Assembly: GCA_013360535.1 (NCBI GenBank)
Contig: JABWBL010000235.1
Span: 1 to 5,991 of the forward strand
Source: Planctomycetaceae bacterium
GTDB taxonomy: Bacteria > Planctomycetota > UBA1135 > GCA-002686595
Direction: 5' to 3'
Length of the DNA stretch: 5,991 nt
Shown: in pieces, positions 1 to 5,991 of the stretch
Numbering within the stretch: the stretch's first letter is position 1
How the letters are laid out: every line of letters starts with the position of its first letter
Program-made: the position numbers and the translations under genes
The notes under the pieces: generated by a model
The model's database searches: none
What the model was told of the DNA's origin: nothing
Seen by the model: only the letters and a program-made list of their open reading frames with translations

Positions 1-2665
1 GCACGGCCCCGCGGATGTGCCCCGTGAAGTCGAAGGCTCCGGCCTTGATCAGCGCTTCCCAGCTGCCGCGCGCCATCTCCGTCGGATCGCACTCACGCGC
101 GAGCTCCATCAGGGTCGGGCTCGCCTTGCGCGCGCCCAGGCGCGAGCGCGCCGCGACGAGCGCCTCGATCGCGCGCTCCCCCGTGCCCTTGATCGCACCG
201 AGGCCATAACGGATCGACCCGCCCTCGGGCTCGAAGTGCCAGTTCGACGTGCGCAGGTCGGGCGCCATCACGGCCACGCGCGCGCGCCGCGCATCGTCGA
301 CCAGCGCCTTGACCTTGTCGGAGGTCTCCATTTCGCAGGCGAGGTTGGCCGCGAGGAACTCGACGCGGTGGTTCGCCTTCAGGTACGCGGTCTGGTACGT
401 GATCAGCGCGTAGGCGGTCGAGTGCGACTTGTTGAAGCCGTAGCCGCCGAACTTGACGATGTTGTCCCACAGCTCGCGCGCGTCCGCCTCGCCGCAGCCG
501 TTCTTCACGGCGCCCGCGACGAACTGCGCCGCGAACTTCTCCATGATCTCGGGCTTCTTCTTGCCCATCGCCTTGCGCAGGTTGTCGGCCTCGTTGAGCG
601 AGAAGCCGCCGAGCACGCTCGAGATGAGCATGACCTGCTCCTGGTAGACGATGCAGCCGTACGTGTCGCGCAGGAGCGGCTCGACCGAGGCGTGCGGGTA
701 GGTGACCTGCTCCTCGCCGTGCTTGCGGCGCGTGAAGAGCGTGTCCATGCCGGACTCGAGCGGACCGGGGCGGTACAGCGCGAGCACGGCGATCAGGTCC
801 TCGAAGCGGTCGGGCTTGATGCGCGCGAGCAGCTTGCGCATGCCTTCCGATTCGAGCTGGAACACGGCCAGCGTGTCGCCGGCGGTGAGCATCTGGTACG
901 TGCGCGGGTCGTCCGGCAGGTGGTCGAGGTCCGGCGCCTCCTTGCCCGCCGCGCGGATGTACCCGAGCGCACGCTCGAGGATCGTCAGCGTGCGCAGGCC
1001 GAGGTAGTCCATCTTGAGGAGGCCAAGCTCCTCGAGCTGCGGCGCGGGCCACTGCGTGACGACGTCCGTGTCGTGCCGCGCGAGGGGCACGTAGTCCATG
1101 ATCGGGCGGTCGGCGATCACGACGCCGGCGGCGTGCGTCGAGATGTGGCGCGCCATGCCCTCGAGCTTGGTCGAGAACTCGAACACCTCGGCGAACTGCT
1201 GGCTCTCGTTCTTGATCGCGATCAGCTCGGGATCCTTCTCGAGCGCCTCGGCCAGCGACGGCGCGTTGGGACCGGCCTGGATCTTCTTCGCGATGCGGTC
1301 GATGTCCTTGAGCGGCACGTCGAGCACGCGGCCGACGTCACGCACGACCGTGCGCGAGGCCATCGTGCCGAACGTGACGATCTGCGCGACGTGCTCGTCG
1401 CCGTAGCGGCGCCGCGTGTAGGCGAGCACCTTCTCGCGGCCCTCCTTGCAGAAGTCGATGTCGATATCCGGCATCGAGATGCGCGCGCTGTTGAGGAAGC
1501 GCTCGAACAGCAGGTCGTACTTGAGCGGCTCGACCTTGGTGATGCCGAGCACGTAGGCGACGATCGCGCCCGCGGCCGAGCCGCGCCCCGGCCCGACCGG
1601 CACGCCGTTGTCGCGCGCCCAGCGGATCAGGTCCCACACGATCAGGAAGTACGACACGAAGCCCATCTGGCGGATGACCTTCTTCTCGTACTCGAGGCGC
1701 TCGCGCGCCTTGGCGTGCATCGCCTCGGGATACAGGCGCCGCAGGCCCTCGTCGCACAGCCGGTCGAAGAGCTCGTCGGGAGTCTCGCCCGTGTCGGGCT
1801 GGAAGACGGGCACGTGGTACTTGCCCATCTCGATCGAAAGGTCGACCTGCGCCGCGACGTCCATGGTCGCCTTGAGCGCCTGCGGCAGGTCGCGGAAGAT
1901 CGTGCCCATCTCCTCGCGCGTGCGGAAATACAGCGAATCCGTGTCGAAGCGGAAGCGCTTCTCGTCGGCGCGCTTGGCGCCGGTGTTGATGCACAGGAGC
2001 ACGTCCTGCGCCGCGCAGTCCTCGTGGCGCAGGTAGTGGATGTCGTTGGTGGCGACGACCGGCACGCCCGTGCGCTGGTGCAGGCGCCAGATGGCCTCGT
2101 TGGCCTTGTCCTGGATGTCGATGCCGTTGCGCTGCAGCTCGAGCCAGAAGTGCTCGGGCCCGAACAGGTCGCGGAACTCCGTGCAGACTTCCTCGGCGCG
2201 CTTCTCGTCGCCGCGCAGGAAGAGCTGGTTGATCTCGCCCGCGAGGCAACCCGAGAGGCACGAGATGCCGGCGGCGTGCTGCGCGAGGAAGGCCTTGTCG
2301 ATACGCGGCCGCGTGTGCAGGCCGTGGATGTAGGCCTCCGAGCACAGCTTGAGCAGGTTCTGGTAGCCCTGCTGGTCGCGCGCGAGCAGCGTCAGGTGGT
2401 GGTAGCCGTTGTCGGTGCGGTTGTGCGGCTCGAGGCGCGAGCGGCGCGCGATGTAGACCTCGCAGCCCAAGAGCGGCTTGATGCTCTTGCCGCGCGCCGA
2501 CTTGTAGAGCTCGATCGCGCCGAACATGTTGCCGTGGTCGGTGAGCGCGATCGCGGGCTGGCCATCGGTGACGCAGGCCTTGACCAGGTCGTCGATGCGG
2601 TTGGCGCCGTCGAGCAGCGAGTACTCGCTGTGGACGTGGAGGTGGACGAAATCGGGTGCCGACAT
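1..2665 (-). CDS. dnaE: DNA polymerase III alpha subunit, N-terminal 888 codons (3' end outside window)
   Basis: This is the catalytic polymerase of the replicative Pol III holoenzyme, acting at the fork in the cytoplasm. Translation from the ATG at 2665 opens MSAPDFVHLHVHSEYSLLDG, the usual PHP-domain start. The PHP domain covers about residues 1-280 and appears to keep all nine metal ligands (H10, H12, D19, H44, E69, H90, C140, D208, H210). The polymerase core follows: GPGRGS at 358-363, PDIDIDF at 399-405 (the pair matching E. coli D401/D403), KPDRFED with D619 (matching E. coli D555), YRPGPL just after it, YQEQVM at 674-679 and GKKKP at 701-705. The frame stays open to base 1. About 280 or more residues, including the beta-clamp and tau-binding C-terminal region, would lie beyond the window. 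No Shine-Dalgarno is visible before the start. The upstream neighbour on the same strand is argF', 93 bp away. The identification is very secure; the full length suggests the main DnaE1 type rather than the error-prone ImuC, though the missing C-terminus limits this. Confidence 0.97.
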   Translation of the reverse strand, partial: MSAPDFVHLHVHSEYSLLDGANRIDDLVKACVTDGQPAIALTDHGNMFGAIELYKSARGKSIKPLLGCEVYIARRSRLEPHNRTDNGYHHLTLLARDQQGYQNLLKLCSEAYIHGLHTRPRIDKAFLAQHAAGISCLSGCLAGEINQLFLRGDEKRAEEVCTEFRDLFGPEHFWLELQRNGIDIQDKANEAIWRLHQRTGVPVVATNDIHYLRHEDCAAQDVLLCINTGAKRADEKRFRFDTDSLYFRTREEMGTIFRDLPQALKATMDVAAQVDLSIEMGKYHVPVFQPDTGETPDELFDRLCDEGLRRLYPEAMHAKARERLEYEKKVIRQMGFVSYFLIVWDLIRWARDNGVPVGPGRGSAAGAIVAYVLGITKVEPLKYDLLFERFLNSARISMPDIDIDFCKEGREKVLAYTRRRYGDEHVAQIVTFGTMASRTVVRDVGRVLDVPLKDIDRIAKKIQAGPNAPSLAEALEKDPELIAIKNESQQFAEVFEFSTKLEGMARHISTHAAGVVIADRPIMDYVPLARHDTDVVTQWPAPQLEELGLLKMDYLGLRTLTILERALGYIRAAGKEAPDLDHLPDDPRTYQMLTAGDTLAVFQLESEGMRKLLARIKPDRFEDLIAVLALYRPGPLESGMDTLFTRRKHGEEQVTYPHASVEPLLRDTYGCIVYQEQVMLISSVLGGFSLNEADNLRKAMGKKKPEIMEKFAAQFVAGAVKNGCGEADARELWDNIVKFGGYGFNKSHSTAYALITYQTAYLKANHRVEFLAANLACEMETSDKVKALVDDARRARVAVMAPDLRTSNWHFEPEGGSIRYGLGAIKGTGERAIEALVAARSRLGARKASPTLMELARECDPTEMARGSWEALIKAGAFDFTGHIRGAV

Positions 2666-2703
2666 GCGGGGACTCGCGCAGGCGCGCAGGGCCCAAGAGT
2701 AGC

Positions 2704-2738
2704 GCGAGCCCGCGCGAGCGTGCTCGCGTCGGGCTCGC
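2704..2738. repeat. 35-nt near-perfect palindrome between argF' and dnaE
   Basis: The outer arms are GCGAGCCCG (2704-2712) and CGGGCTCGC (2730-2738). The inner arms are CGCGAGC (2713-2719) and GCTCGCG (2722-2728). A two-base centre (2720-2721) and one unpaired T (2729) complete it, giving 16 complementary positions. On the minus strand it lies in the leader of dnaE, 39-73 bases before the start codon and just after a T6 tract. As RNA it would form a very stable hairpin. No T-run follows it on the minus strand, so it is not a classic intrinsic terminator for argF'. Possible roles are an mRNA-stabilising or attenuating leader hairpin, a protein-binding site, or part of a compound terminator with the adjacent small hairpin. 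The structure is seen directly; the role is not known. Confidence 0.7.
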
Positions 2739-2759
2739 AAAAAACGGCGGAATTTCCGC
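2739..2759 (-). terminator. Possible weak intrinsic terminator at the end of argF'
   Basis: On the minus strand the sequence running out of the argF' stop codon can fold into a 5-bp stem GCGGA/TCCGC with loop AAT (2747-2759). Two bases follow, then TTTTTT (2739-2744), the only T-run of this length in the neighbourhood. The stem is short for a high-GC genome, so termination may be partial and could let some transcription reach dnaE. The first base of the stem is shared with the TAG stop. Confidence 0.4.
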
Positions 2760-3775
2760 TACGCGCCGAGCAGGTGCTGCAGCACGGCCTTCTGCGAGTG
2801 CAGCCGGTTCTCGGCCTGCTGCACGACGAGGCTGCGCGCGCCGTCGAGCACGTCGTCGGTGACCTCGAGGTTGCGGCGCACGGGCATGGCGTGCATGAGC
2901 TTCGCGTCCTGCCCGAGCGCCATCAGCTTCTCGTCGACCGTCCAGCCCGACTGGCGGCTGCGCTGGCTGGCGGCGAGCGTCGGGTTGCCGTAGTGCTCGA
3001 TCGAGTGCCACGAGCGCGCGTACACGACGTGCGTGCCGTCGGCTGCGTCGCGTGCGTTCGAGCAGGTCTCGACCGAACCGGCGCTCGCCGTCGCGACCGC
3101 ACGCGCGCTCGCCATGACTTCCGGATCGAGCTCGAGACCCGCCGGATGCGCGATGCGCACGTGCATGCCCTGTCCGAGCGCGGCGAGCAGGAGCGAGTGC
3201 ACGACGGCCGGGCTCGCCGCGGTGGGGGACTGCGTCCACACGAAGCTCAGCTTGCGCCCGCGCAGCTCGCCCAGCGACTCGCGCAGCGTCATCAGGTCCG
3301 CCAGCGCCTGCAGCGGGTGCCACAGCACGCTCTCCATGCTCACCACCGGCACGCGCGAGTGCTTCGCCCACAGGCGGATCTCGCTGTCGCGCCGGTCCTT
3401 GTCCCAGCTCGTCCCGACCGGCTTGGGCCGGATCGCGAGCGCGTCGACGTAACACGAGAGCACCGCCGCCGCGTCCTTGGCGTGCTCCGGCGCGCGACCG
3501 TCCATGATCGTGCCCTCGGCGGTCTCGAGGTCCCAGAAGTCGCTCGAGGCGCTCAGGTTGATCGAGTTGCCGCCGAGCTGCGTCATCGCGGCTTCCAGCG
3601 AGGTGCGCGTGCGCAGGGAGCCGCGGAAGAAGAGCAGGCCCACGGTGCGCCCGCTGAGCGAGGGCTTCGCCGGGCGCTTCTTGAGGCGCATCGACAGGGA
3701 GAGCAGGTCCTCGACCTGCCCCTTGGGGAGGTCGGACAGGTGGATCAGGTGCTGGGGAGCGCGAATTTCGGCCAT
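2759..3775 (-). CDS. argF': N-acetyl/N-succinyl-ornithine carbamoyltransferase family protein
   Basis: This 338-residue enzyme belongs to the transcarbamylase family and probably carbamoylates an N-acylated ornithine in arginine biosynthesis in the cytoplasm. The carbamoyl-phosphate loop is SLRTRTS (53-59). W81 sits in the loop that acylornithine enzymes share; R116 and HPLQ (153-156) are the other phosphate-side motifs. HAMPVRRN (295-302) and ENRLHSQKA (322-330) form the C-terminal part. The spacing and the wording around MDGRAPEH (91-98), LETAEG and VTDDVLDG resemble Bacteroides SOTCase more than ordinary ornithine transcarbamylase. Two points stand out: P96 occupies the position recalled as E92 in Xanthomonas AOTCase and P90 in Bacteroides SOTCase, and the usual HCLP motif is HAMP. 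I chose the ATG at 3775 because the next in-frame ATG (3931) lies inside the tRNA gene. No clear Shine-Dalgarno precedes it. The family is secure; whether the substrate is acetyl- or succinylornithine is inferred. Confidence 0.88.
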   Translation of the reverse strand: MAEIRAPQHLIHLSDLPKGQVEDLLSLSMRLKKRPAKPSLSGRTVGLLFFRGSLRTRTSLEAAMTQLGGNSINLSASSDFWDLETAEGTIMDGRAPEHAKDAAAVLSCYVDALAIRPKPVGTSWDKDRRDSEIRLWAKHSRVPVVSMESVLWHPLQALADLMTLRESLGELRGRKLSFVWTQSPTAASPAVVHSLLLAALGQGMHVRIAHPAGLELDPEVMASARAVATASAGSVETCSNARDAADGTHVVYARSWHSIEHYGNPTLAASQRSRQSGWTVDEKLMALGQDAKLMHAMPVRRNLEVTDDVLDGARSLVVQQAENRLHSQKAVLQHLLGA

Positions 3776-3820
3776 GGCGCAAGAGACTACCCGTGCGACG
3801 GCGCCATTCCACGCGTCGTT

Positions 3821-3837
3821 CGCGCGAGCTTCGCGCG
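3821..3837. repeat. Short inverted repeat in the divergent intergenic region
   Basis: CGCGCGA (3821-3827) and TCGCGCG (3831-3837) flank a three-base centre. It sits 46-62 bp upstream of the argF' start and 38 bp before the -35 box facing tRNA-Arg. It could serve as an operator or a leader hairpin for argF', but short CG-rich palindromes arise easily at this base composition. There is no T-run beside it. Confidence 0.3.
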
Positions 3838-3874
3838 CGCGCAGGATCTGCTGCGGCCGGTCGCCGTTCGACCC

Positions 3875-3903
3875 TTGACAGCGGGCGGGCCGCCCTCTAC
3901 AAC
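3875..3903 (+). promoter_or_regulatory. Sigma70-type promoter for tRNA-Arg (and probably tadA)
   Basis: A perfect -35 hexamer TTGACA (3875-3880) is followed by exactly 17 bp and a -10 hexamer TACAAC (3898-3903, four of six consensus bases). Transcription would start near 3910, a few bases before the mature 5' end of the tRNA at 3917, a usual distance for a stable-RNA promoter. An AT-containing signal of this quality stands out in 70% G+C DNA. The G+C-rich stretch between the -10 and the tRNA resembles a discriminator, as seen at stringently controlled stable-RNA promoters, but that control is only inferred. Confidence 0.75.
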
Positions 3904-3916
3904 CTTCCGCCCCAAG

Positions 3917-3993
3917 GCACCCATAGCTCAATTGGATAGAGCATCTGACTACGGATCAGAAGGTTGAAGGTTCGAGTCCTTCTGGGTGTACCA
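3917..3993 (+). tRNA. tRNA-Arg(ACG), CCA encoded
   Basis: A full cloverleaf can be drawn. The acceptor strands are 3917-3923 and 3983-3989, the D stem is GCTC/GAGC (3926-3929/3939-3942), and the anticodon stem is TCTGA/TCAGA (3944-3948/3956-3960). The loop CTACGGA places anticodon ACG at 3951-3953. The T stem is GAAGG/CCTTC around TTCGAGT. The discriminator is A3990 and CCA is encoded at 3991-3993. Position 1 pairs with 72 as G-T rather than G-C. The anticodon loop holds UACG, the core recognised by TadA, so A34 should become inosine and read CGU, CGC and CGA. It reads CGC, which is abundant in the protein genes here. It lies directly upstream of tadA on the same strand. Confidence 0.97.
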
Positions 3994-4059
3994 AACAAGC
4001 CTCCGATGCGGTGCGTGCCCCGCGCCGGAAGCAGCCCCCGAGTGTTGCGCGCGACCGTC

Positions 4060-4065
4060 AGGTGA
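4060..4065 (+). promoter_or_regulatory. Candidate ribosome binding site for tadA
   Basis: AGGTGA lies just before the ATG at 4068. Taking AGGTG as the core leaves three bases to the start codon, shorter than ideal. It is the only purine-rich Shine-Dalgarno-like sequence near a possible tadA start and favours 4068 over the upstream GTG at 4011. Confidence 0.4.
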
Positions 4066-4067
4066 CC

Positions 4068-4619
4068 ATGGACCACGCCGCCCCGGACCGAGCTCGCTCG
4101 GGACCTGAGGACGGGTCCGGTCCCCAGCGCGTCGCGAACGATGCCGAGGGCATGGAGCTCGCTCTCGCCGAGGCCCACGCGGCCCTCGCCGAGGACGAAG
4201 TTCCGGTAGGCGCGGTCGTCGTGCTCGATGGACTCGTCCTCGCGCGCGGCCACAACCGGACCCGCGCGCTGTGCGACCCGACGGCCCATGCCGAGGTGCT
4301 CGCCCTGCGACGGGCGGCGGAGGTGGCCGGTGTCGGACGGCTCGTCGGGGCGACGGTCTACACGACGGTCGAACCTTGTTTCATGTGCGCCGGGGCGCTG
4401 TCCCACGCACGCGTGGCAAGGGTAGTCTGGGCGGTGCGCGATCCGAAGTTCGGTGGAGCGGTGTCCCTCGGGGCCGTGCTCACCGACCCGAGGATGAACC
4501 ACCGCTGCCAGATCGCGGAGGGCGAGCGCGCCGACGAGGTGCGCGCGCTGCTGCGCGGGTTCTTTGAAGACAAGCGCCGCAAGGCGCGCGACAACACGAA
4601 CACGCCCGGACAGGCCTGA
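4068..4619 (+). CDS. tadA: tRNA(adenosine-34) deaminase
   Basis: This 183-residue zinc enzyme of the cytidine-deaminase fold converts A34 to inosine in tRNA-Arg(ACG). From the ATG at 4068, the core runs from about residue 25 (EGMELALAEAHAAL) through VPVGAVVV (45-52). It includes HAE at 74-76 (zinc ligand H74 and proton shuttle E76) and PCFMC at 103-107 (zinc ligands C104 and C107), which is the family PCxxC motif. RDPKFGGAVSL and MNHR (143-146) match the conserved TadA C-terminal half. The family is usually 150-170 residues; the extra length is a Pro/Arg-rich N-terminus of about 24 residues, so the start is the uncertain part. A GTG at 4011 would add 19 residues, and an ATG at 4152 would remove the first core helix. 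The gene begins 74 bp after the tRNA-Arg with no terminator between, so co-transcription from the 3875 promoter is likely. It ends 20 bp before a serine tRNA. Confidence 0.95.
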   Translation: MDHAAPDRARSGPEDGSGPQRVANDAEGMELALAEAHAALAEDEVPVGAVVVLDGLVLARGHNRTRALCDPTAHAEVLALRRAAEVAGVGRLVGATVYTTVEPCFMCAGALSHARVARVVWAVRDPKFGGAVSLGAVLTDPRMNHRCQIAEGERADEVRALLRGFFEDKRRKARDNTNTPGQA

Positions 4620-4639
4620 CCGCCGGTCCGAGGCGCCGC

Positions 4640-4729
4640 GGAGAGATGGCGGAGCGGCTGAACGCGCCGGTTTCGAAAACCGGTGTGCCTGAAAGGGCAC
4701 CGGGGGTTCAAATCCCTCTCTCTCCGCCA
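4640..4729 (+). tRNA. tRNA-Ser(CGA), CCA encoded
   Basis: This is a 90-nt class II tRNA. The acceptor GGAGAGA (4640-4646) pairs perfectly with TCTCTCC (4719-4725). The anticodon stem is CCGGT/ACCGG (4667-4671/4679-4683), and loop TTCGAAA gives anticodon CGA at 4674-4676, reading UCG. A long variable arm (GTGCC/GGCAC around TGAAA) and discriminator G4726 are the serine identity features. The T stem GGGGG/CCCTC has one G-T pair. CCA is encoded at 4727-4729. It starts 20 bp after the tadA stop and has no obvious promoter of its own, so it may be part of the tRNA-Arg-tadA transcript. Confidence 0.97.
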
Positions 4730-4798
4730 CTTCCATCTTCCGGTCCTCGCCGCGCGCCCCATGCCGGTGCGCTCCGGTCGACCAGAGCGGCCACGGGC

Positions 4799-4889
<91 letters not shown>

Positions 4890-4999
4890 CTCTCCCTGCC
4901 CGAGCCCGCCCGATCAGGGTCTGCACGACAGGGGCCCGCGCTCGAGTCGGGGAAGTTGTCCGTCGCGCCGCGTGGTGCTCGTCTTCGCTCACTCCCTCG

Positions 5000-5117
5000 C
5001 GCGCGCAAGCGGGTCCGGTCCTTCGCGATGGACCGGTTCGAACCGGGTCAGATCGGGAACGAAGCAGCCCTAAGGATGCAGGTCTCAGGTGCGGATGCCC
5101 GGACCCACTTGCGCGCG
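5000..5117 (+). ncRNA. ffs: Signal recognition particle RNA, small (4.5S-like) form
   Basis: The apical domain is clear. GGGTCAG (5045-5051), a short stem TCG/CGA capped by a GGAA tetraloop (5056-5059), and GAAGCAGCCC (5061-5070) followed by TAAG match the Ffh-binding helix of bacterial SRP RNAs. The ends pair in a long helix, 5000-5018 with 5099-5117, broken only by a C-A mismatch (5010 and 5107). The whole is about 118 nt, near the 114 nt of E. coli 4.5S RNA. It binds Ffh and directs ribosomes making membrane proteins to FtsY. The ends are set from pairing, so they may be off by several bases. I found no convincing upstream Alu domain and no T-run after it. Its place just before dnaX is the same as the scr gene in Bacillus. 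Confidence 0.9.
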
Positions 5118-5176
5118 TGAACGGAGCGATGCGGGCGCGCGAGCGTGCCTCGAGCCGCACGGTCGGCGTTTGGCGC

Positions 5177-5185
5177 TGTTAGGAT
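5177..5185 (+). promoter_or_regulatory. Possible extended -10 element before dnaX
   Basis: TGTTAGGAT combines an extended -10 TG with a TAGGAT hexamer (four of six consensus bases), 32 bp before the dnaX ATG. No -35 box is visible at the right distance. It is a weak candidate; dnaX could equally be read through from the ffs promoter. Confidence 0.25.
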
Positions 5186-5216
5186 GCGCGCGCGCCCTGA
5201 AACGTCGAGCGCGTCC

Positions 5217-5991
5217 ATGAGCTACCTCGTCCTCGCCCGCAAGTACCGGCCGCGCACCTTCAGCGAGGTGGCCGGCCAGGAAACCGCGATGCGGACGCTG
5301 CAGGGCGCGATCGCCGAGGAGCGCGTCGGCCACGCGTACCTGTTCTGCGGCCCTCGTGGCACGGGCAAGACGACGACGGCGCGCATCCTCGCCAAGGCGC
5401 TCCTGTGCGAGAAGGGGCCGACGGCCGAGCCCTGCCTCACTTGCGACCAGTGCCGCGACACCGAGAGCGGCGCCAACGTCGACGTGATCGAGTTCGACGC
5501 GGCGTCCAACACCGGCGTCGACGACGTGCGCATGCTCAAGGAGGCGGTCGGCTTCGCGCCGATGCGCGCGCGCTTCAAGGTCTACATCATCGACGAAGTG
5601 CACATGATGTCGAAGGCGGCGTTCAACGCGCTGCTCAAGACGCTCGAGGAGCCGCCGCCGCACGTCAAGTTCCTGTTCGCGACGACCGAGCTGGAAAAGG
5701 TGCTCGAGACGGTGCGCTCGCGCTGCCAGATCGTGCGGCTCTCGCTGATTCCCGAGGCGCGCATCGCCGCGCACCTCGACGGCGTGCTCGCCAAGGAAGG
5801 CATCAGCCCGGAGCCGGGTGTCACCGCGGAACTGGCGCGTTTCGCACGCGGTTCCCTGCGCGACGGCCTGTCGATCACCGACCAGTTGCTGGCGCTCGTC
5901 GGCGACCGCCCGACGGTCGAGGACGTGCGCCGCGTCGCGCCGCAGGGCGGGGCGGAGCAGGTCGAGGCGCTGCTCGTGCAGATCGAGGCCG
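5217..5991 (+). CDS. dnaX: DNA polymerase III subunits gamma/tau, N-terminal 258 codons (3' end outside window)
   Basis: This is the AAA+ ATPase of the clamp loader, which loads the beta clamp and, as tau, ties the polymerases to the helicase. The ATG at 5217 gives MSYLVLARKYRPRTFSEVAG, the standard DnaX opening. Walker A is GPRGTGKT (45-52). The zinc module has C64, C73, C76 and C79, at the same numbers as in E. coli DnaX. Walker B is YIIDEVH (123-129), sensor 1 lies in FLFATTE (152-158), SRC (168-170) carries the arginine finger, and sensor 2 is in GSLRDGLS (212-219). The stretch ELEKVLETVRSRC lacks the prolines of the common PxKIPxTIxSRC form. The frame is open to the last base. The collar domain and any tau-specific tail, and thus any frameshift site for gamma, are outside the window. 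It starts 99 bp after ffs. No Shine-Dalgarno is visible. Confidence 0.97.
   Translation, partial: MSYLVLARKYRPRTFSEVAGQETAMRTLQGAIAEERVGHAYLFCGPRGTGKTTTARILAKALLCEKGPTAEPCLTCDQCRDTESGANVDVIEFDAASNTGVDDVRMLKEAVGFAPMRARFKVYIIDEVHMMSKAAFNALLKTLEEPPPHVKFLFATTELEKVLETVRSRCQIVRLSLIPEARIAAHLDGVLAKEGISPEPGVTAELARFARGSLRDGLSITDQLLALVGDRPTVEDVRRVAPQGGAEQVEALLVQIEA

Noticed and set aside
1338..3812. A minus-strand open frame of 824 codons overlapping dnaE and argF'
   Set aside because: It is an alternative frame of the same two genes, rich in Arg and Ala, with no family motifs.
3776..3812. A promoter for argF' using TAGTCT as -10 and TGGAAT as -35 on the minus strand
   Set aside because: Only about three of six bases match in each box; too weak to annotate, although argF' must have a promoter in this region.
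17..3967. A plus-strand open frame of 1316 codons spanning dnaE, argF' and the tRNA-Arg
   Set aside because: It lies antisense to two confidently identified genes and has the Arg/Val/Asp/His/Ala-rich, repetitive composition typical of the complement of high-GC coding sequence. It shows no domain and ends inside a tRNA.
4011..4067. A GTG start for tadA giving a 202-residue protein
   Set aside because: It would start only 17 bp after the tRNA, adds sequence unlike TadA and has no ribosome binding site. It cannot be fully excluded.
4890..4999. A longer, Bacillus-like SRP RNA with an Alu domain starting upstream
   Set aside because: Apart from a 6-base match (TCGCTC 4985-4990 with GAGCGA 5124-5129), I could not build convincing pairing beyond the 5000-5117 helix. 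The small form explains the conserved parts. Nothing else was recognised in this 110-bp gap.
5085..5774. A minus-strand frame of 229 codons
   Set aside because: It is antisense to dnaX and the end of the SRP RNA, with shadow-type composition.

Overview
The window is about 70% G+C and gene-dense. Codons strongly prefer G or C in the third position, and most starts lack a clear Shine-Dalgarno. It is bacterial chromosomal housekeeping DNA, with no sign of phage, transposon or CRISPR. The phylum cannot be fixed from sequence alone. A Bacteroides-like acetyl/succinylornithine carbamoyltransferase, tRNA genes with encoded CCA, few Shine-Dalgarno sequences and very high G+C would fit a high-GC Planctomycetota-like or similar Gram-negative lineage. 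That assignment is only a suggestion.

Left half, minus strand (1-3775): the first 888 codons of dnaE (DNA polymerase III alpha, running off the left edge) lie 93 bp downstream of a complete argF'-type carbamoyltransferase gene. The gap holds a small terminator-like hairpin with a T6 tract and a large 35-nt palindrome. Bases 3776-3916 separate the divergent halves. They carry a near-consensus sigma70 promoter that points rightwards.

Right half, plus strand (3917-5991): tRNA-Arg(ACG), tadA (tRNA adenosine-34 deaminase), tRNA-Ser(CGA), tRNA-Ser(GGA), the signal recognition particle RNA gene (ffs) and the first 258 codons of dnaX (Pol III tau/gamma). The order tadA - ffs - dnaX with a serine tRNA nearby recalls the Bacillus subtilis arrangement. 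Two large real genes, dnaE and dnaX, are cut by the window edges and so are easy to miss if only closed ORFs are considered.

Functionally, the right half joins decoding (an inosine-requiring tRNA beside the enzyme that makes the inosine, plus two serine tRNAs), membrane targeting (SRP RNA) and replication (clamp loader). The left half supplies the polymerase that the clamp loader serves, together with one arginine-pathway enzyme. The most notable points are the tRNA-Arg(ACG)-tadA substrate-enzyme neighbourhood, the succinylornithine-type signature and unusual HAMP motif in ArgF', the intact metal-binding PHP domain of DnaE, and the intergenic palindrome. I see no convincing previously undescribed system.
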